This document shows positions 1 to 10,900 of a stretch of DNA of 64,000 bases, piece after piece. Source of the DNA: Bythopirellula polymerisocia (GTDB lineage Bacteria; Planctomycetota; Planctomycetia; Pirellulales; Lacipirellulaceae); assembly GCF_007860015.1 (NCBI RefSeq), contig NZ_SJPS01000010.1, positions 1 to 64,000 on the forward strand. The letters are read 5' to 3'. The number at the start of each line of letters is the position of its first letter. Position 1 is the first letter of the stretch. The notes under the pieces are model-generated. The model ran no database searches, had not been told where the DNA came from, and saw only the letters and a program-made list of their open reading frames with translations. The position numbers were made by a program, and so were the translations under genes.

Positions 1-11
1 CTTGCCATCGT

Positions 12-77
12 GGCAGTCTCCTGTCCTTGGTAGGGGTCGAATTAACACAAATCAATTCCTACCAAACAGGGACTGCC
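12..77. repeat. Imperfect inverted repeat at the left edge
   Basis: The arm at 12-43 (GGCAGTC, then CTGT, TTGGTAGG and AATT blocks) matches, with small gaps, the reverse complement of 54-77. The loop is short. It lies downstream of the fucosidase on the minus strand, so it could be a terminator-like stem or the end of a mobile element cut by the window edge. No T-run that would settle it as a terminator is present. The rest of 78-268 shows nothing I can name. Confidence 0.45.
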
Positions 78-268
78 CGTTTCAAGCTAAACAAATCTGC
101 GCAACTATTAGGACGTTATCATCTGTTTTCTGCGAGTAGGCGTTCGGTGAATAGAATGCATCGCCTAATAGCAATGAGGCCAAAAATGGCAATATAAGGC
201 ACAAGGAATTGCGCATAGGACATTCTATCAGCAGCTAGGACAAGTTTACGAAATAACATACCCGTTGT

Positions 269-2005
269 TTACTTTTGAGTATGTGGTGCAAAGAGCTGCA
301 AGTCACATAAGTTAAGTCGAACTGCTCGCTTGCTGAATAAGACTTTCACGTATCGGGACTGGAATGGCGTAAATGACAGGACTGCAGGATCGCCAGGTGC
401 CTTTCCGACTCGCTTAATCGCACTAACCCACTGACCATCCTTCTTGTAAAGAATCTCGAAAGAGTTTAGCGGGCACCACTCAGAAGACTGGGCGAGCATG
501 GCATGACCGACCCATTTAGGTTGACCGAGATCAATCTCGATCCAACATTCTTTCTCGCTTTGGTCTGCTTCCCAGTAGCTATTGGGATCGGAATCAATAG
601 CCTTAACTGGCCCATATTCCTCTTCGTCTTCTTTCAAGGTACTTGAGGCTGTAACGGTCTTGTTCAATGCTAGTGATATCTGGCCAGCTACAAGTGGTAA
701 TTCGAGAGCAGGGAGGTCGATGGCAATCGCGATGACGGTCGCCGCTTTTCTGTTCTGTTCTTTGGAAATTGAAAGATGAATCCCGTCGGAATCTTGCTTA
801 AATCGTGCTTTTCCGCCTGCTAACATTCGCACCCCTTGTACTTTAGTATCAATTGGAGGCAGGCTAAGTTCACCAATGCTTGGATCGGTAATGAAGGCGT
901 AAAAGGTTTTGTCTTTGCAAGTCGAAGCTCCCCAAGGCGCTGCAGTGTAGGGGCCGCCTCGTGTTCCGTAGACTGCTTCGCCATTCTCTTTCAACCAACC
1001 TCCAATTTCTAATAGGCGTTCGGCGTGCTTCGGGTCAATCGTGCCGTCAGCACGTGGCCCAATGTTTAGCAAGTAGTTGCCGTCACGGCCAATAGAGTAG
1101 ATGAGTTGCTCGAGTAGTTCCCGAAAGGGTCGGACTACTATTTCTTCATCTCGGTAAATCCAGCCGGCAGTGGTGATTGTCGCGCAGGTCTCCCAAGGTT
1201 GATCGCGATTAAAGGCACCAACGCGTTTCTCTGTTGTTTTAAAATCACCAGGAAAGCCACCCCGAGGGTTCAGCATTATGTGCGGATGCTTTTTGCGCAA
1301 CAAGGTTGCTACACGCTTTGGCGTGCCTTTCCACTTTTGAGCTGAGGCAGGCCCTATTCCGTCAAACCAGTGGACACTAAGCGGACCATAATTCTCAGCG
1401 AGCTCAAGCATTTGCATTTCGTAGAAGGTGTTGTATTCGTTATGGTTGTCGGTATCAAAAGCAGGATGGTACCAGTCTCGGGGAGACTAATACCATCCAA
1501 GTGCTAATCCTTTCTGTTGGCAAGCGTCGGCCAGCATTGCACAAACATCCTTTTTATAGGGTGTGCTCATAATGTCATAATCGGTAACAGCGCTATCGAA
1601 CATAGAGAAGCCATCATGATGCTTGGCTGTGAACACGAGATATCGCATCCCCGCCTTTTGCGCTAGCTCGACCCACTTGATGGGGTCGTATTTGGTAGGG
1701 TTGAATTCTTTATAGAATTGGTCGTAAACTTCTGCTTCAACTTCTCCTGTGGTCTTAAAGCGGGAACGCCGAGCATGGCTATGAGGAAGATTGCGATCGG
1801 CAGAAGGTCCCCAATGAATAAACATCCCAAATCGCATGTTTCGCCATGCTTCGATGGTCGCTTCATCTGCGTTGACCGCGGTTTTACCCTCAAAGGTTTG
1901 AAACTCGGTGAGGGTCTCATCTGCTTGACTGGAACTTGCTGCAGAACATACTGCGAACAGCAAGGCAATGGTGAAGGATGATTTATAGTTTGGCTGTTCG
2001 GACAT
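269..2005 (-). pseudogene. GH29 alpha-L-fucosidase with F5/8-type C domain, interrupted by one in-frame TAG
   Basis: The gene reads as one frame of 579 codons from 2005 to 269, broken only by a TAG at 1487-1489 (codon 173). The N-terminal part has a signal peptide and the GH29 start (FGMFIHWG, FTAKHHDGF). The C-terminal part resumes in the same frame with SPRDWYHP and carries the nucleophile motif HWFDG (Asp near residue 213). A galactose-binding-like F5/8 type C domain fills roughly the last 130 residues. Family members usually have Tyr-Tyr-Ser-Pro here, so the TAG most likely replaces a Tyr codon. The expected product removes terminal alpha-L-fucose outside the cytoplasm. It is the last gene of a long minus-strand series after a sulfatase. 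As written it would give a 172-residue truncated protein, unless the stop is read through or is a sequencing error. Confidence 0.9.
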
Positions 2006-2260
2006 TTGCTAAAACTTTGAGCTTGAAAGGAAGAATAATATCTAATCTGTGCTGGAATTGCGGTTGCCTGATATGCCAAGGGCCTCTTTGTTGTCTAGGC
2101 AGACAAGCTACTGTTGATTAGCCTGCGCAATTAAAACCACCTGTTCCCACTGCTTCTGAGCTTTTCTCACTTTATGGTCCAGTGCTTACGAGAACTTTTA
2201 GTATTGTGCTCGCTCTCGCTCAGGACGTGGAATCGGTTGAAGAGGCTAGGTCTTAGTAGT

Positions 2261-3709
2261 CTATTCCGGAATCACAGACCAATCGGCTGGCGGCTCCCAG
2301 TCAGGTGACGCCGGCGCGCAGTAGGGTCGAGAGTCCCCCACACTTTTCCCATGTTCTCTCAGCCGTTTCCAGAGTGACTCAACTATATTGGGATATCGCT
2401 CTGCCAAATTGTTTATTTCATATGGATCCGAATCAATATCGAACAATTGAGCGAATAAGTCCGCCACCCCAAGGGGAACACCAGTAGGTGCTAACCGCCT
2501 GGGATAAACGATTAGTTTCCATTGATCCTTGCGGATGGCTCCCCGGCCGTTTGAATCAAAAACGTTATGCACGATTTCTCGGCTGGGAAGTGGTTTGTCA
2601 TCAGCAATCGCCGGCCAGACGTCAAGGCCGTCCATTGGTTTCTTGGAATTTACCGTTCCTCCGGCAAGTTTTACTAGTGTAGGGAAAAAATCAACAATGT
2701 GGATTGGCTGTGAAATTGTCCGTGCCCCTTTTAGTTCGTTGGGCCACAACAGACATGCCGGGACCCTGATTCCACCTTCGTACAGCTTCCCCTTGTTTCC
2801 CCTGAGAGGAACATTGCTTGCGCCGTCGGTATGACCACCATTATCCGAGGCGAAAATTACGAGGGTATTGTCCGCCACTCCCTTTTCATCAAACGCCTTC
2901 AATATACTGCCAATCTGCTTATCCATTGCTGTCACCATGGCGGCATAAGTCTGCCGTTGCTTGTCTTGGATTGCAGAGTAAGATTCTAAATCTTCTGTTT
3001 TGGCTTGGATTGGCACGTGTGGCGCATTAAATGGCACGTACAAGAAAAGTGGCTGGCTGTTAAAGTCATGGTCTAGGACGATACTGACGGCACGAGATCC
3101 TATCAGATCCGTCGAGTATCCTTCCTCGTGGAGCGGAACATGATCGTTGTCGTTCCAGTCAAGAGTTTCATAGCCTACATGCGAGAAATAATCGATACTC
3201 CCGCCCAGGAGGCCATACTGTAAGTCAAACCCGCGTGAAGTAGGCCAGTAGGCTCTGCGAGCCAGTCCGAGATGCCACTTTCCAGTGATTGCTGTCTTAT
3301 AGCCTGCATTCTTTAGGGCATTGGAAAGAAACGGCTCGTCCAGTGGAGCTCCGTGTTTGTGGTGCGGACGCAGAACACAGATCTGGCCTCCACATCGAAA
3401 CGGGTAGCGTCCCGTCATCAAAGCGATGCGGGTTGGCGTGCAGGTAGGCTGGACATAGAAGTTATCAAGCACATATCCTCGCTCGGCCAACGAATCAATA
3501 TTTGGCGTGCGAATCTCGCTGCCGTGAAACCCAACGTCCCCCCAGCCCAAATCGTCGGCTAAGAGAATAAGAATGTTAGGTCGCGGCGCGGCATGACACT
3601 GCATGGACTGAAGGGATTCGAGCACAGAAATCAGCAAAAACAATAGGAAACACCTACTCGTTGCATGTGCGAAAGCATTACAAGCAGCAGAAATGGTCAT
3701 TTTGCTCAT
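2261..3709 (-). CDS. Secreted Cys-type sulfatase (arylsulfatase family)
   Basis: The 482-residue protein has an N-terminal hydrophobic segment (about residues 18-36), then the sulfatase metal site LLADDLGWGD and the formylglycine motif C90-T-P-T-R followed by ALMTGRYP. GKWHLG and the second metal site FASDNGGH follow in the usual order. Such enzymes hydrolyse sulfate esters after the Cys becomes formylglycine, here probably in the periplasm on sulfated glycans. It sits between a PL14-like lyase and the fucosidase, which supports a role in sulfated fucose-containing polysaccharides. The exact substrate cannot be read from the sequence. The gene ends in TAG, so TAG acts as an ordinary stop in this genome. 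Confidence 0.92.
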   Translation of the reverse strand: MSKMTISAACNAFAHATSRCFLLFLLISVLESLQSMQCHAAPRPNILILLADDLGWGDVGFHGSEIRTPNIDSLAERGYVLDNFYVQPTCTPTRIALMTGRYPFRCGGQICVLRPHHKHGAPLDEPFLSNALKNAGYKTAITGKWHLGLARRAYWPTSRGFDLQYGLLGGSIDYFSHVGYETLDWNDNDHVPLHEEGYSTDLIGSRAVSIVLDHDFNSQPLFLYVPFNAPHVPIQAKTEDLESYSAIQDKQRQTYAAMVTAMDKQIGSILKAFDEKGVADNTLVIFASDNGGHTDGASNVPLRGNKGKLYEGGIRVPACLLWPNELKGARTISQPIHIVDFFPTLVKLAGGTVNSKKPMDGLDVWPAIADDKPLPSREIVHNVFDSNGRGAIRKDQWKLIVYPRRLAPTGVPLGVADLFAQLFDIDSDPYEINNLAERYPNIVESLWKRLREHGKSVGDSRPYCAPASPDWEPPADWSVIPE

Positions 3710-3853
3710 CTAAACAATATCCTTATCCAAATTGGTCAATTGCCGCCTAACACAAAACACTGTGGATAGCGGCGTTTCACTCGTCAGCTTCGCGATAAAC
3801 CTTCCAGAACATACGGCCAGACTCGCCAGTGGCCAAATCTACAACTATGATTT

Positions 3854-4741
3854 CTAATCTGGTTGCAAAGGACCAATGTACCGTCGTGCGATTACAATGT
3901 TGTCAATGAAAAGATGATCTTCAGATGTCGCACGAGTTTTTCCGCCATGATAGACATTAAACCACGCCTTCTCGATCCTCAGTTTGTCAGTTTTTCGAAA
4001 CTTGATATCTGTTTTTTCAAAGGCAATTTTCCCGTCCACCCACGCCCGAATAATTCCATTACTTGCGTCTGGTGAGTTGAGATGAAGGAATTGCTCAATA
4101 CAGTACCACCGATTCTTCTCTAGCAAACCTCGATTCCCTAAGTCCCAGTGCCATGCGGAGCCGTATTGAGAAGTCATATCCGCATGGTAGCAATACGTGC
4201 CGATGGGCACTTTGTCATTCTTGATACGGCCGAAGGATCCCCGGGCAGACCATCCGTTGTACCCATTGGATGGTTTGCCTCCCCAGCCTGCGCGATTGTA
4301 GGTGCCGCCAAACCCTGGGAGCTTACCTCCCAGTCCATCCCAATCTTCACCAAACCGCAAATAGTAGCGAAAGTAAATAGCTTCCGGCTCAATACCTTCA
4401 TTGTGCTTTGCAAAAAAGTATTCGAGCGAACCTCCGTAAAAGTCCCCGCTCTTAACCTCCATGGAGATAGCACGCCCATTAAGTGGCTTGAAAGACGCTA
4501 TGTCAGTGTTTGCCTCGACTAGAGAGATCGCGTCGCTTGGCGCGTGAACTTCGAGATCGTCTGTCCATTGATCCCCCTCAAAATCAAAGGCGACGACGAC
4601 GTCCTCGTCGGCAGCAATACCACGATCTGCTGGATAGCGAGCAGCAATTCCAAGTATTTGATCCGGATCCGCTTTCGCAGAGATGGGCTGTGCACTGCTA
4701 AGAATGAGCAGGAACACAGCAGCGAGAATTCGAAAACCCAT
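3854..4741 (-). CDS. Secreted polysaccharide lyase family 14-like protein
   Basis: The start at 4741 is chosen because GAGAGG lies just upstream and it leaves a clean signal peptide (hydrophobic run to SAQPISA). An upstream in-frame ATG at 4786 is less likely. The mature part has an EAIYFRYYLRFG strand, GGKLPGFGG, and a W/Y-rich core (ARGSF, YCYHADM, WYCIEQF) that resembles PL14 jelly-roll lyases acting on uronate polymers. A later WVDGK and LFIDNI pattern closes the fold. Mechanism and substrate (alginate, glucuronan or other) are inferred from the fold only. Neighbouring sulfatase, fucosidase and beta-galactosidase genes suggest it acts on the same extracellular polysaccharide. Confidence 0.7.
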   Translation of the reverse strand: MGFRILAAVFLLILSSAQPISAKADPDQILGIAARYPADRGIAADEDVVVAFDFEGDQWTDDLEVHAPSDAISLVEANTDIASFKPLNGRAISMEVKSGDFYGGSLEYFFAKHNEGIEPEAIYFRYYLRFGEDWDGLGGKLPGFGGTYNRAGWGGKPSNGYNGWSARGSFGRIKNDKVPIGTYCYHADMTSQYGSAWHWDLGNRGLLEKNRWYCIEQFLHLNSPDASNGIIRAWVDGKIAFEKTDIKFRKTDKLRIEKAWFNVYHGGKTRATSEDHLFIDNIVIARRYIGPLQPD

Positions 4742-4846
4742 TAATCCTCTCTGTCTTGCTAAATTCATTACGGTATTCAAATACATTTTCTAGTCCTGAT
4801 CGGTTGCTAAGAGCATTACTAGTTCAGCCTGCTTGCTCAAGTTGTT

Positions 4847-6937
4847 TTAGAACGCAGTTAAATCGAACCCTAAGTCGTCGACTACTCGACGAAATCGTGA
4901 AACGGAAGGTGAATGAACGTCGCGGATGTTCCACAAAGTGAAGTTGCGCTCGTATTCGGGACGCGACTCTCGCTCATCGACATGAACTCCTACTATACTA
5001 TTCGTCATTTTATACGAGCGTTCACAGTCTACACGTTCTGATTGGGCACCAAGTATATTCTCATTGGAAAACACATTCGACATTCGAATGGCACTCGTTT
5101 CAGCGACGCTGTCCTCGAAGATACTGAGAGCATTACCGCCGCCTAAGGAAAGCAGGCTTACCGTTGGAGACTCAAGAGCGGCAGTGGAAACAGTTGTATT
5201 CCCTGACGCGTTAATCCCTATGGTGAAGTTAAAGCTTGCGGCGATGTTGTTGTAGATGCCTCCAGGCATTCCGCCGTTGAGATTTACTGTTTGATTGAAA
5301 AGGCCAGGAATGACATCTCGCACCGCATTTATCCTACCGTTAGGAACTGTATTGCTCTCGATACGGACGGCAGTTGGATTGACGGTGGGAGTCCAGATAT
5401 CGATGGATCCTTCGTGAATGTTGTTATCGTGTATCCACACATGTTCGAAAAGATGTGGGTCAACGTTTGTCTCGACTCGGCCAATGATGCCTGAGGTATG
5501 AAAGTCATTGTAGGCGACCTCGACATGATCAACATTCTTGATCTTCACCGAGTTGCCAGAGGCTGAGTCAGACCAGCCGCGTGCGGTGTTCGAGAGTACC
5601 TGTACGTTGCTGTCGTCATGGAGGTAGTAGCCGTGGTCTTCGTTGCCGGTTGTAATAGACCAACGTTCAATGTCGTTATGTTCAATAAGTCCTCCATTGG
5701 CTTTCCAGAACTCTAGCGCCTTCTTCAGTAAACCTTCAACTTTGTTGGAGCTGAAAATGTTACTGATACCTTGACCCATTCCTACCGCGTTAATATTTTC
5801 GCTGGTATTATTCCAACGGATGTAGTTGTTCTTTACGGTCGCATTATCGGTCACCCAAATCGCAAGTACTCGGTCGCTGCTGCTATACGTTTTTCCTTCG
5901 TAGCCATCAAAAATGGAGTTTTGGATCGTGAATCCGGTGCCACGATTGATATTTACGCCAGCATTGAGGAATGTTAGCCCGTCAAACGTCATACCCGTGT
6001 AATGGTTGTTATGCCCCTGCACCCACTTGTCGAATTGAATCCATTCAACGTCGGACTGATCGGTGAAGTCCAAGATCGTTTGCCCTGGCACCCCGCGGAG
6101 TGTCATGTTGGTTCGTTGGTTAGTGGAGTTGTCTAGTAAGGCATCAAGCTCTGCCGTGGAGAGTTTGTAGATTCCAGGCTGCAGCTCTACCACATCTCCC
6201 TTCTTGATTTGAGTGATACTTGTTGCAGTGAACGTCGAAGGATTAAATGACCGATCAACGTCGGTGTTTGCCTCAGCGATACGAATGCCCTGCAGAACCG
6301 CAATACTTGTTTGATTGATCAACTTGAGATCAAGCACTGAATTGTTTGAATCGACAACAAATGAGCGTCCTACGGCCACACTTTGCCCGCCCGTCTCGGC
6401 GAAGATATCAAAATTATCAAGTACGGTAGTACCTTCGATTTGCACATCAAATACGCGTTTACCTGCCGCATCTTTTGTCGGCTCGGAAAAATAGAGATCC
6501 ACCCGGTACTTGCCAGGAGTCACGTTGAATAGATATTCCAGGTTCTCGCCACCGTTGTGATCATAACGCCAGCTGTCGAACACTGCGTCAGGTACTGTGT
6601 AATCTTTCGGATCGAGCGTCAGCATTGCTTGGTCCAAAAGATTGTCAGAGCGACCTGTGAAGTTTACAGAAGGATCGTTCGTATTAGACACATTCGTCGA
6701 TGAATCGGTGTCGATAGCGAATGCAGCAGCAAAGTTTGCCGTGAAGCCAGCTCCAGAAGTGTCGTCTGAGAGCCAAGTGACCTCACCATCGCTGATCGTC
6801 GGACCGCCGACGTTCACCGCAAACAAGGGCATACTACTAAGCATGTATCTCTGCTCTAGTTTTTCGCATCCCAAGCGAGTCATATAGCCAGAAGCTGGGG
6901 TAGAGCGTCGAGTCGATTTATGTGATCGATTAAACAC
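4847..6937 (-). CDS. Malectin-like plus right-handed beta-helix surface protein with LEQR motif
   Basis: The 696-residue protein starts with a basic stretch and LEQRYMLS (about residues 27-34), the short motif seen at the N-terminus of many large planctomycete surface proteins. Residues about 38-215 look like a malectin/di-glucose-binding domain (FAVNVGGP, YLFNVTPGKYRVDLYFSEP). Residues about 235-600 are a parallel beta-helix with repeated N-x-I/F turns (IQNSIFDGY, VKNNYIRWNN, IEHNDIERW, IHDNNIHEG), typical of polysaccharide lyases and carbohydrate-binding proteins. The last 70 or so residues are rich in Glu, Arg and Ser and fit neither domain. There is no PEP-CTERM tail. It overlaps the upstream PEP-CTERM gene by 8 bp. 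The enzymatic activity, if any, is unknown. Confidence 0.75.
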   Translation of the reverse strand: MFNRSHKSTRRSTPASGYMTRLGCEKLEQRYMLSSMPLFAVNVGGPTISDGEVTWLSDDTSGAGFTANFAAAFAIDTDSSTNVSNTNDPSVNFTGRSDNLLDQAMLTLDPKDYTVPDAVFDSWRYDHNGGENLEYLFNVTPGKYRVDLYFSEPTKDAAGKRVFDVQIEGTTVLDNFDIFAETGGQSVAVGRSFVVDSNNSVLDLKLINQTSIAVLQGIRIAEANTDVDRSFNPSTFTATSITQIKKGDVVELQPGIYKLSTAELDALLDNSTNQRTNMTLRGVPGQTILDFTDQSDVEWIQFDKWVQGHNNHYTGMTFDGLTFLNAGVNINRGTGFTIQNSIFDGYEGKTYSSSDRVLAIWVTDNATVKNNYIRWNNTSENINAVGMGQGISNIFSSNKVEGLLKKALEFWKANGGLIEHNDIERWSITTGNEDHGYYLHDDSNVQVLSNTARGWSDSASGNSVKIKNVDHVEVAYNDFHTSGIIGRVETNVDPHLFEHVWIHDNNIHEGSIDIWTPTVNPTAVRIESNTVPNGRINAVRDVIPGLFNQTVNLNGGMPGGIYNNIAASFNFTIGINASGNTTVSTAALESPTVSLLSLGGGNALSIFEDSVAETSAIRMSNVFSNENILGAQSERVDCERSYKMTNSIVGVHVDERESRPEYERNFTLWNIRDVHSPSVSRFRRVVDDLGFDLTAF

Positions 6938-7940
6938 GATTCAAAGCTCTCCGAAATAAAAAGTTTCTGGTAGTCCGGGACATTCCCCAACCAACGCACA
7001 AGCATATTGGTACTGCAGCACCTGGTTCTGGCACAGTCGCTATTTCTGCGTAATTGAGCGGGCCTCCAGTGAACTCACGCTGCCAAATGAGAAAGTCCGC
7101 ACCGTCGGAATCTCCGTCTCCATCGGCATCCGCAATGACTGTGCCAGTTGAACCGTAGTCAGTTATCCATATAACCAGATCTTCGTTGTCGACATCTAAA
7201 TCTAAATCGAAATCTGCAGCTGCCGGAATTGTGACCGTCAGAGCTGCCGAGTCTGAAAAGTAATCCTGGAATGCAGCGTTAGTGCTATTCAAATCAAATT
7301 GAAAGGAAGAGCCATCAAGAAGAATTCCAGAAAGCATTATGTTGCGACTGCTGACCGGAAATGTCACGCCTGGCAAAAGGGATAGTAGAGAACCATTGAG
7401 TACGAAGGAAGAACCCAACAGATTAACCGTGCTGCCTCCTGCAGCATCGAACTCCCCTAAAAACGTTCCTCCGCGGAAGTTCACAACACTTCCGTTCAAA
7501 GCATCAAATCCTTGTCCTATCGATCCGCCCGTGATATTAATTTGGCTGCCACCGTTAGCGTCAAAAAAACTACCAATTGTTCCCCCGTTGATGTTGATGA
7601 CGCTGTCATCAAACGCGTCAAAGAAATCTCCGACAGTGCCCCCGGTAACAGTGACGGTCGTACCTGCGTTGGCACTAAAGTTCTCGCCTGTTACACCGCC
7701 ATTTATATTCACATTAATATTGGTGCTGCTTCCAGCAAAGCTGCCCGCGACAAAGTCGTCGGGAATGGTACCTGCCCCGAACAGATTGAGCTCCGTATTC
7801 GAATCGATAAACCCCGGAGCCGTCATGGGCGGAACATTAATCACGACGGCACGGCACAATTCGGGCATACAAGAAACGTAAGCACAAATCATGATCGCCG
7901 AGAGTTTGCCGTACTTCGATGTCAAGCCATAGTGTCGCAC
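6930..7940 (-). CDS. PEP-CTERM protein with repeated GG-T-x-G-x-FFDA beta repeats and dockerin-like segment
   Basis: The 336-residue protein has an N-terminal hydrophobic segment and about five tandem repeats of roughly 20 residues of the type GGTxGxFFDAxxGSxINI (about residues 75-175), likely a short beta-solenoid. Near residues 255-295 there are Asp-rich calcium-binding motifs (DADGDGDSDGADFLIWQRE) like dockerin repeats. It ends with VPEPGAA, a hydrophobic stretch and a basic tail, the exosortase sorting signal. It should be exported and anchored or processed at the cell surface. The gene lies in a co-directional series between the GH2 enzyme and the malectin/beta-helix gene. Its binding partner is not known. 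Confidence 0.85.
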   Translation of the reverse strand: MRHYGLTSKYGKLSAIMICAYVSCMPELCRAVVINVPPMTAPGFIDSNTELNLFGAGTIPDDFVAGSFAGSSTNINVNINGGVTGENFSANAGTTVTVTGGTVGDFFDAFDDSVININGGTIGSFFDANGGSQINITGGSIGQGFDALNGSVVNFRGGTFLGEFDAAGGSTVNLLGSSFVLNGSLLSLLPGVTFPVSSRNIMLSGILLDGSSFQFDLNSTNAAFQDYFSDSAALTVTIPAAADFDLDLDVDNEDLVIWITDYGSTGTVIADADGDGDSDGADFLIWQREFTGGPLNYAEIATVPEPGAAVPICLCVGWGMSRTTRNFLFRRALNRV

Positions 7941-7953
7941 GTGTACTTCCCAG

Positions 7954-10900
7954 CTACTTTCTGCTCTTCCACTTCATTAAAAAAGACTCTTCTGTTGGAA
8001 TTGTATCGTTATCGAAATCATACTGTTTCTGTAAAGAGTTCCGAATGTCCAGCCCTGTTGAGACATCAAGTATCTTCTGCTGATCGCTTGATTTCTTCAT
8101 GGTTGTGTCTGATTTCTTAGACGATTGCTTTAAGTTTTGTGGAACACAGTCGATCACAAATGCATACTCATATTCCCCCTCCGAAGGAATGAGATATTCC
8201 TCATGAACCGGTAGACCCCAACTGTTGTCGCCGCCGACACCCATTTGAGAATAGTCGATATTAAGCGTGTTAAATCCTGAACGAGTGATTCGGTAAGAAT
8301 ACTTGTTGGACGTTAAATCTTCGAGTTGATAGGGCCAAGCACTCACGTTCAGGAGTCGTTGACGTGCCGAGATGCGCAACCCTTCTCCCGCCTCGTTAGT
8401 CAGTGTTATCCAACGAACATCAGCTCGATTGCCAGATTCCTGAGGTCGTGGATATTGATGAGCCCAAGAATCAACTTGTGCTCCATAGACGCCCACAGCG
8501 GCACTCGTCAGACGGTCTTGATAACTCTCGTGTGGGCCACGTCCGTACCAAGAGACATATTGAAAGTCGCGCGGGATTCGGAATGTCACGCCAATTCGCG
8601 GCGGCGAAGGTATCTTGTGCGGCAACTCCAGACGATAAGTGACGAGTAGCTGACATGAGGGCGACAGAAGGTACCTTAGATGAATTCGTCCTCCGATCTC
8701 AGGCAATTCGATCGTGGCCTCAACCGATGCAGACCGATTCTTCTCTTGCTTCGCGGTGACTGATTGACAGACTGCAGTTGAGGCTGCGCGTTCCCACAGT
8801 CCTAGTTGCTTTGGAAGCTCCCAGCCTAGGTCATTGTCGGTAGGAGCTCGCCAAAAACTCAAAGCCATTGGACCGGACAAGAGATTATTGTTCTCGTATT
8901 TCGCAGTCCAGAGCATGCCATCGCTTTTGCCAATAAGATACTCTACTTGTACCCCCGTGTTGTTTATCGCCGTTAGGCGATAACCGGCCGGTGATTCCTG
9001 CAAATCTATAGATGATGCAATTCCATCCAGCCTGATAAGGTTCCTAACACCGTGATACTCGCTTAACACGATTTGAGACCATCCAACGCAGAAGCCTGCT
9101 TTAGCCCATGCAGTGGCATACCGAAGTCGAAACTCAAACTTGATAAGGTAGTCGGAGTTATCGTTAGCCGGTAGAGGATCGTAGGGTGCGGAGATAATAC
9201 GCGCACCCCCGGCCGGTACATGCAAGTTGGATACACGTCCATGTGAGACGACAACACCTTCTCGCATCAGTTCCCAACACAAATCTAAATAGTCTAAATC
9301 TAAAAATGCGTGCTTGTTAAGTATTTCAAATTCGCCGGTAGTGAGGCCACTCGCTCGGACTTCGACCGATTGGTAGACCTTCTTGACTTCGTAATAATGG
9401 GGGTGAGGGTTTCTGTCCGCATCGACTAAGCCATTCATGCAGAAATTACTGTTGTGAGGGAAGTCGCCAAATTCGCCTCCATAGGCAATGTAATCTCTAC
9501 CGTCTGAATCAATTCGACGTAAACCCTGGTCTACCCAATCCCAAATACATCCGCCAATCAGCAGGTGCTCACTGTCAATCAAGTCCCAATAATCTTGAAG
9601 GTTGCCAACACTGTTTCCCATCGCATGTGCATATTCATTCATGAAAAACGGTTTGCCTGAAGGGTAAATACCGTGAGCCTCACTACTTGAGAGTTGGCCA
9701 TCTTCGCCTTTTCGAATCGCTTCACCTTTCAGGTGCTTGGTGAGCCAATCGATCGTGGGATAAGTCTGGCTGTCCACATCGCACGGCAGATTCATGTCGG
9801 CGTATTGGATCGGGCGTTGCTCCGGGTCGAGTTGACGGCAGGTATCCGCCATCTTGATGAATGCACTGCCGTACCCTGCCTCATTTCCCAATGACCACAT
9901 AACAACCGATGCATGTCCTCGGTCTCTTACAACCATCCGGCGCATTCGATCTACTACTGGTTCTCGCCATTCAGGCAGATCGCCGGGGAGGACATTCTTA
10001 TGGTAACTTAAACCGTGTGATTCAACATTTGCTTCGTCCAGCAACATCAATCCATACTCATCGCACAGTTCGTACCAAGAGGGGTCATCGGGATAGTGAC
10101 TAGTCCGCACCAGATTTATGTTCGCCTGCTTCATGAGTCGAATATCATCTACCATCGATTCGAGTGGAATATATCCGCCAAAGTCTGGATGATGTTCGTG
10201 CCGGTTCACTCCTTTGAGTTTCACTTCCTGGCCATTCAGCCGAAATCCTTGGTGATCGACTTCAACTTTTCTGAAGCCGACTTTCGCACTCTGTACTTCA
10301 AGCGTTTGGTCCCCCGCTTTTAATTCGACAATCGCCGTATATAGAATCGGTGTCTCATGCGACCATTTCTGGGGAGTCGCTATTCCGATTGGTGGCGAAA
10401 CGATCTCCAGTTGATCGTCTGGGCCCATTTCTTCAACGCTGTGGCAATAGATTTCAGCTGTTTTGCCTACAGGTCTGTTGTTCGAATCGAATAGCTTCAC
10501 TGAAAGAGATATATTTGGAACGGTATCGTCAAAACTATTATGAATAGTGCTGTTCAAGCGAATTGTGCCATCCCGATACTCGTCGTCTAGGTCGGTCGCA
10601 AGATAGACGTCCCACAGATGAGTCTGTGGTTTACAAAACAAGAATACATCACGAAAGATGCCGCTGAGCCGCCACATATCTTGGTCTTCGAGATAAGAGC
10701 CATCGCACCAACGATAGACCTCGCACGCGAGCACATTGTTTCCTGGGCGAACAAACGTGGTCACGTCGAAATCCGCCGGACAACGCGAACCTTGGCTGTA
10801 CCCGACGCGTTTACCGTTTACCCATAGGTACATCGCAGACTTGGCACCTGCAAAGTGCAAGAATATCTTTCGCTCAGACCAATCGTCTGGTAGCACAAAT

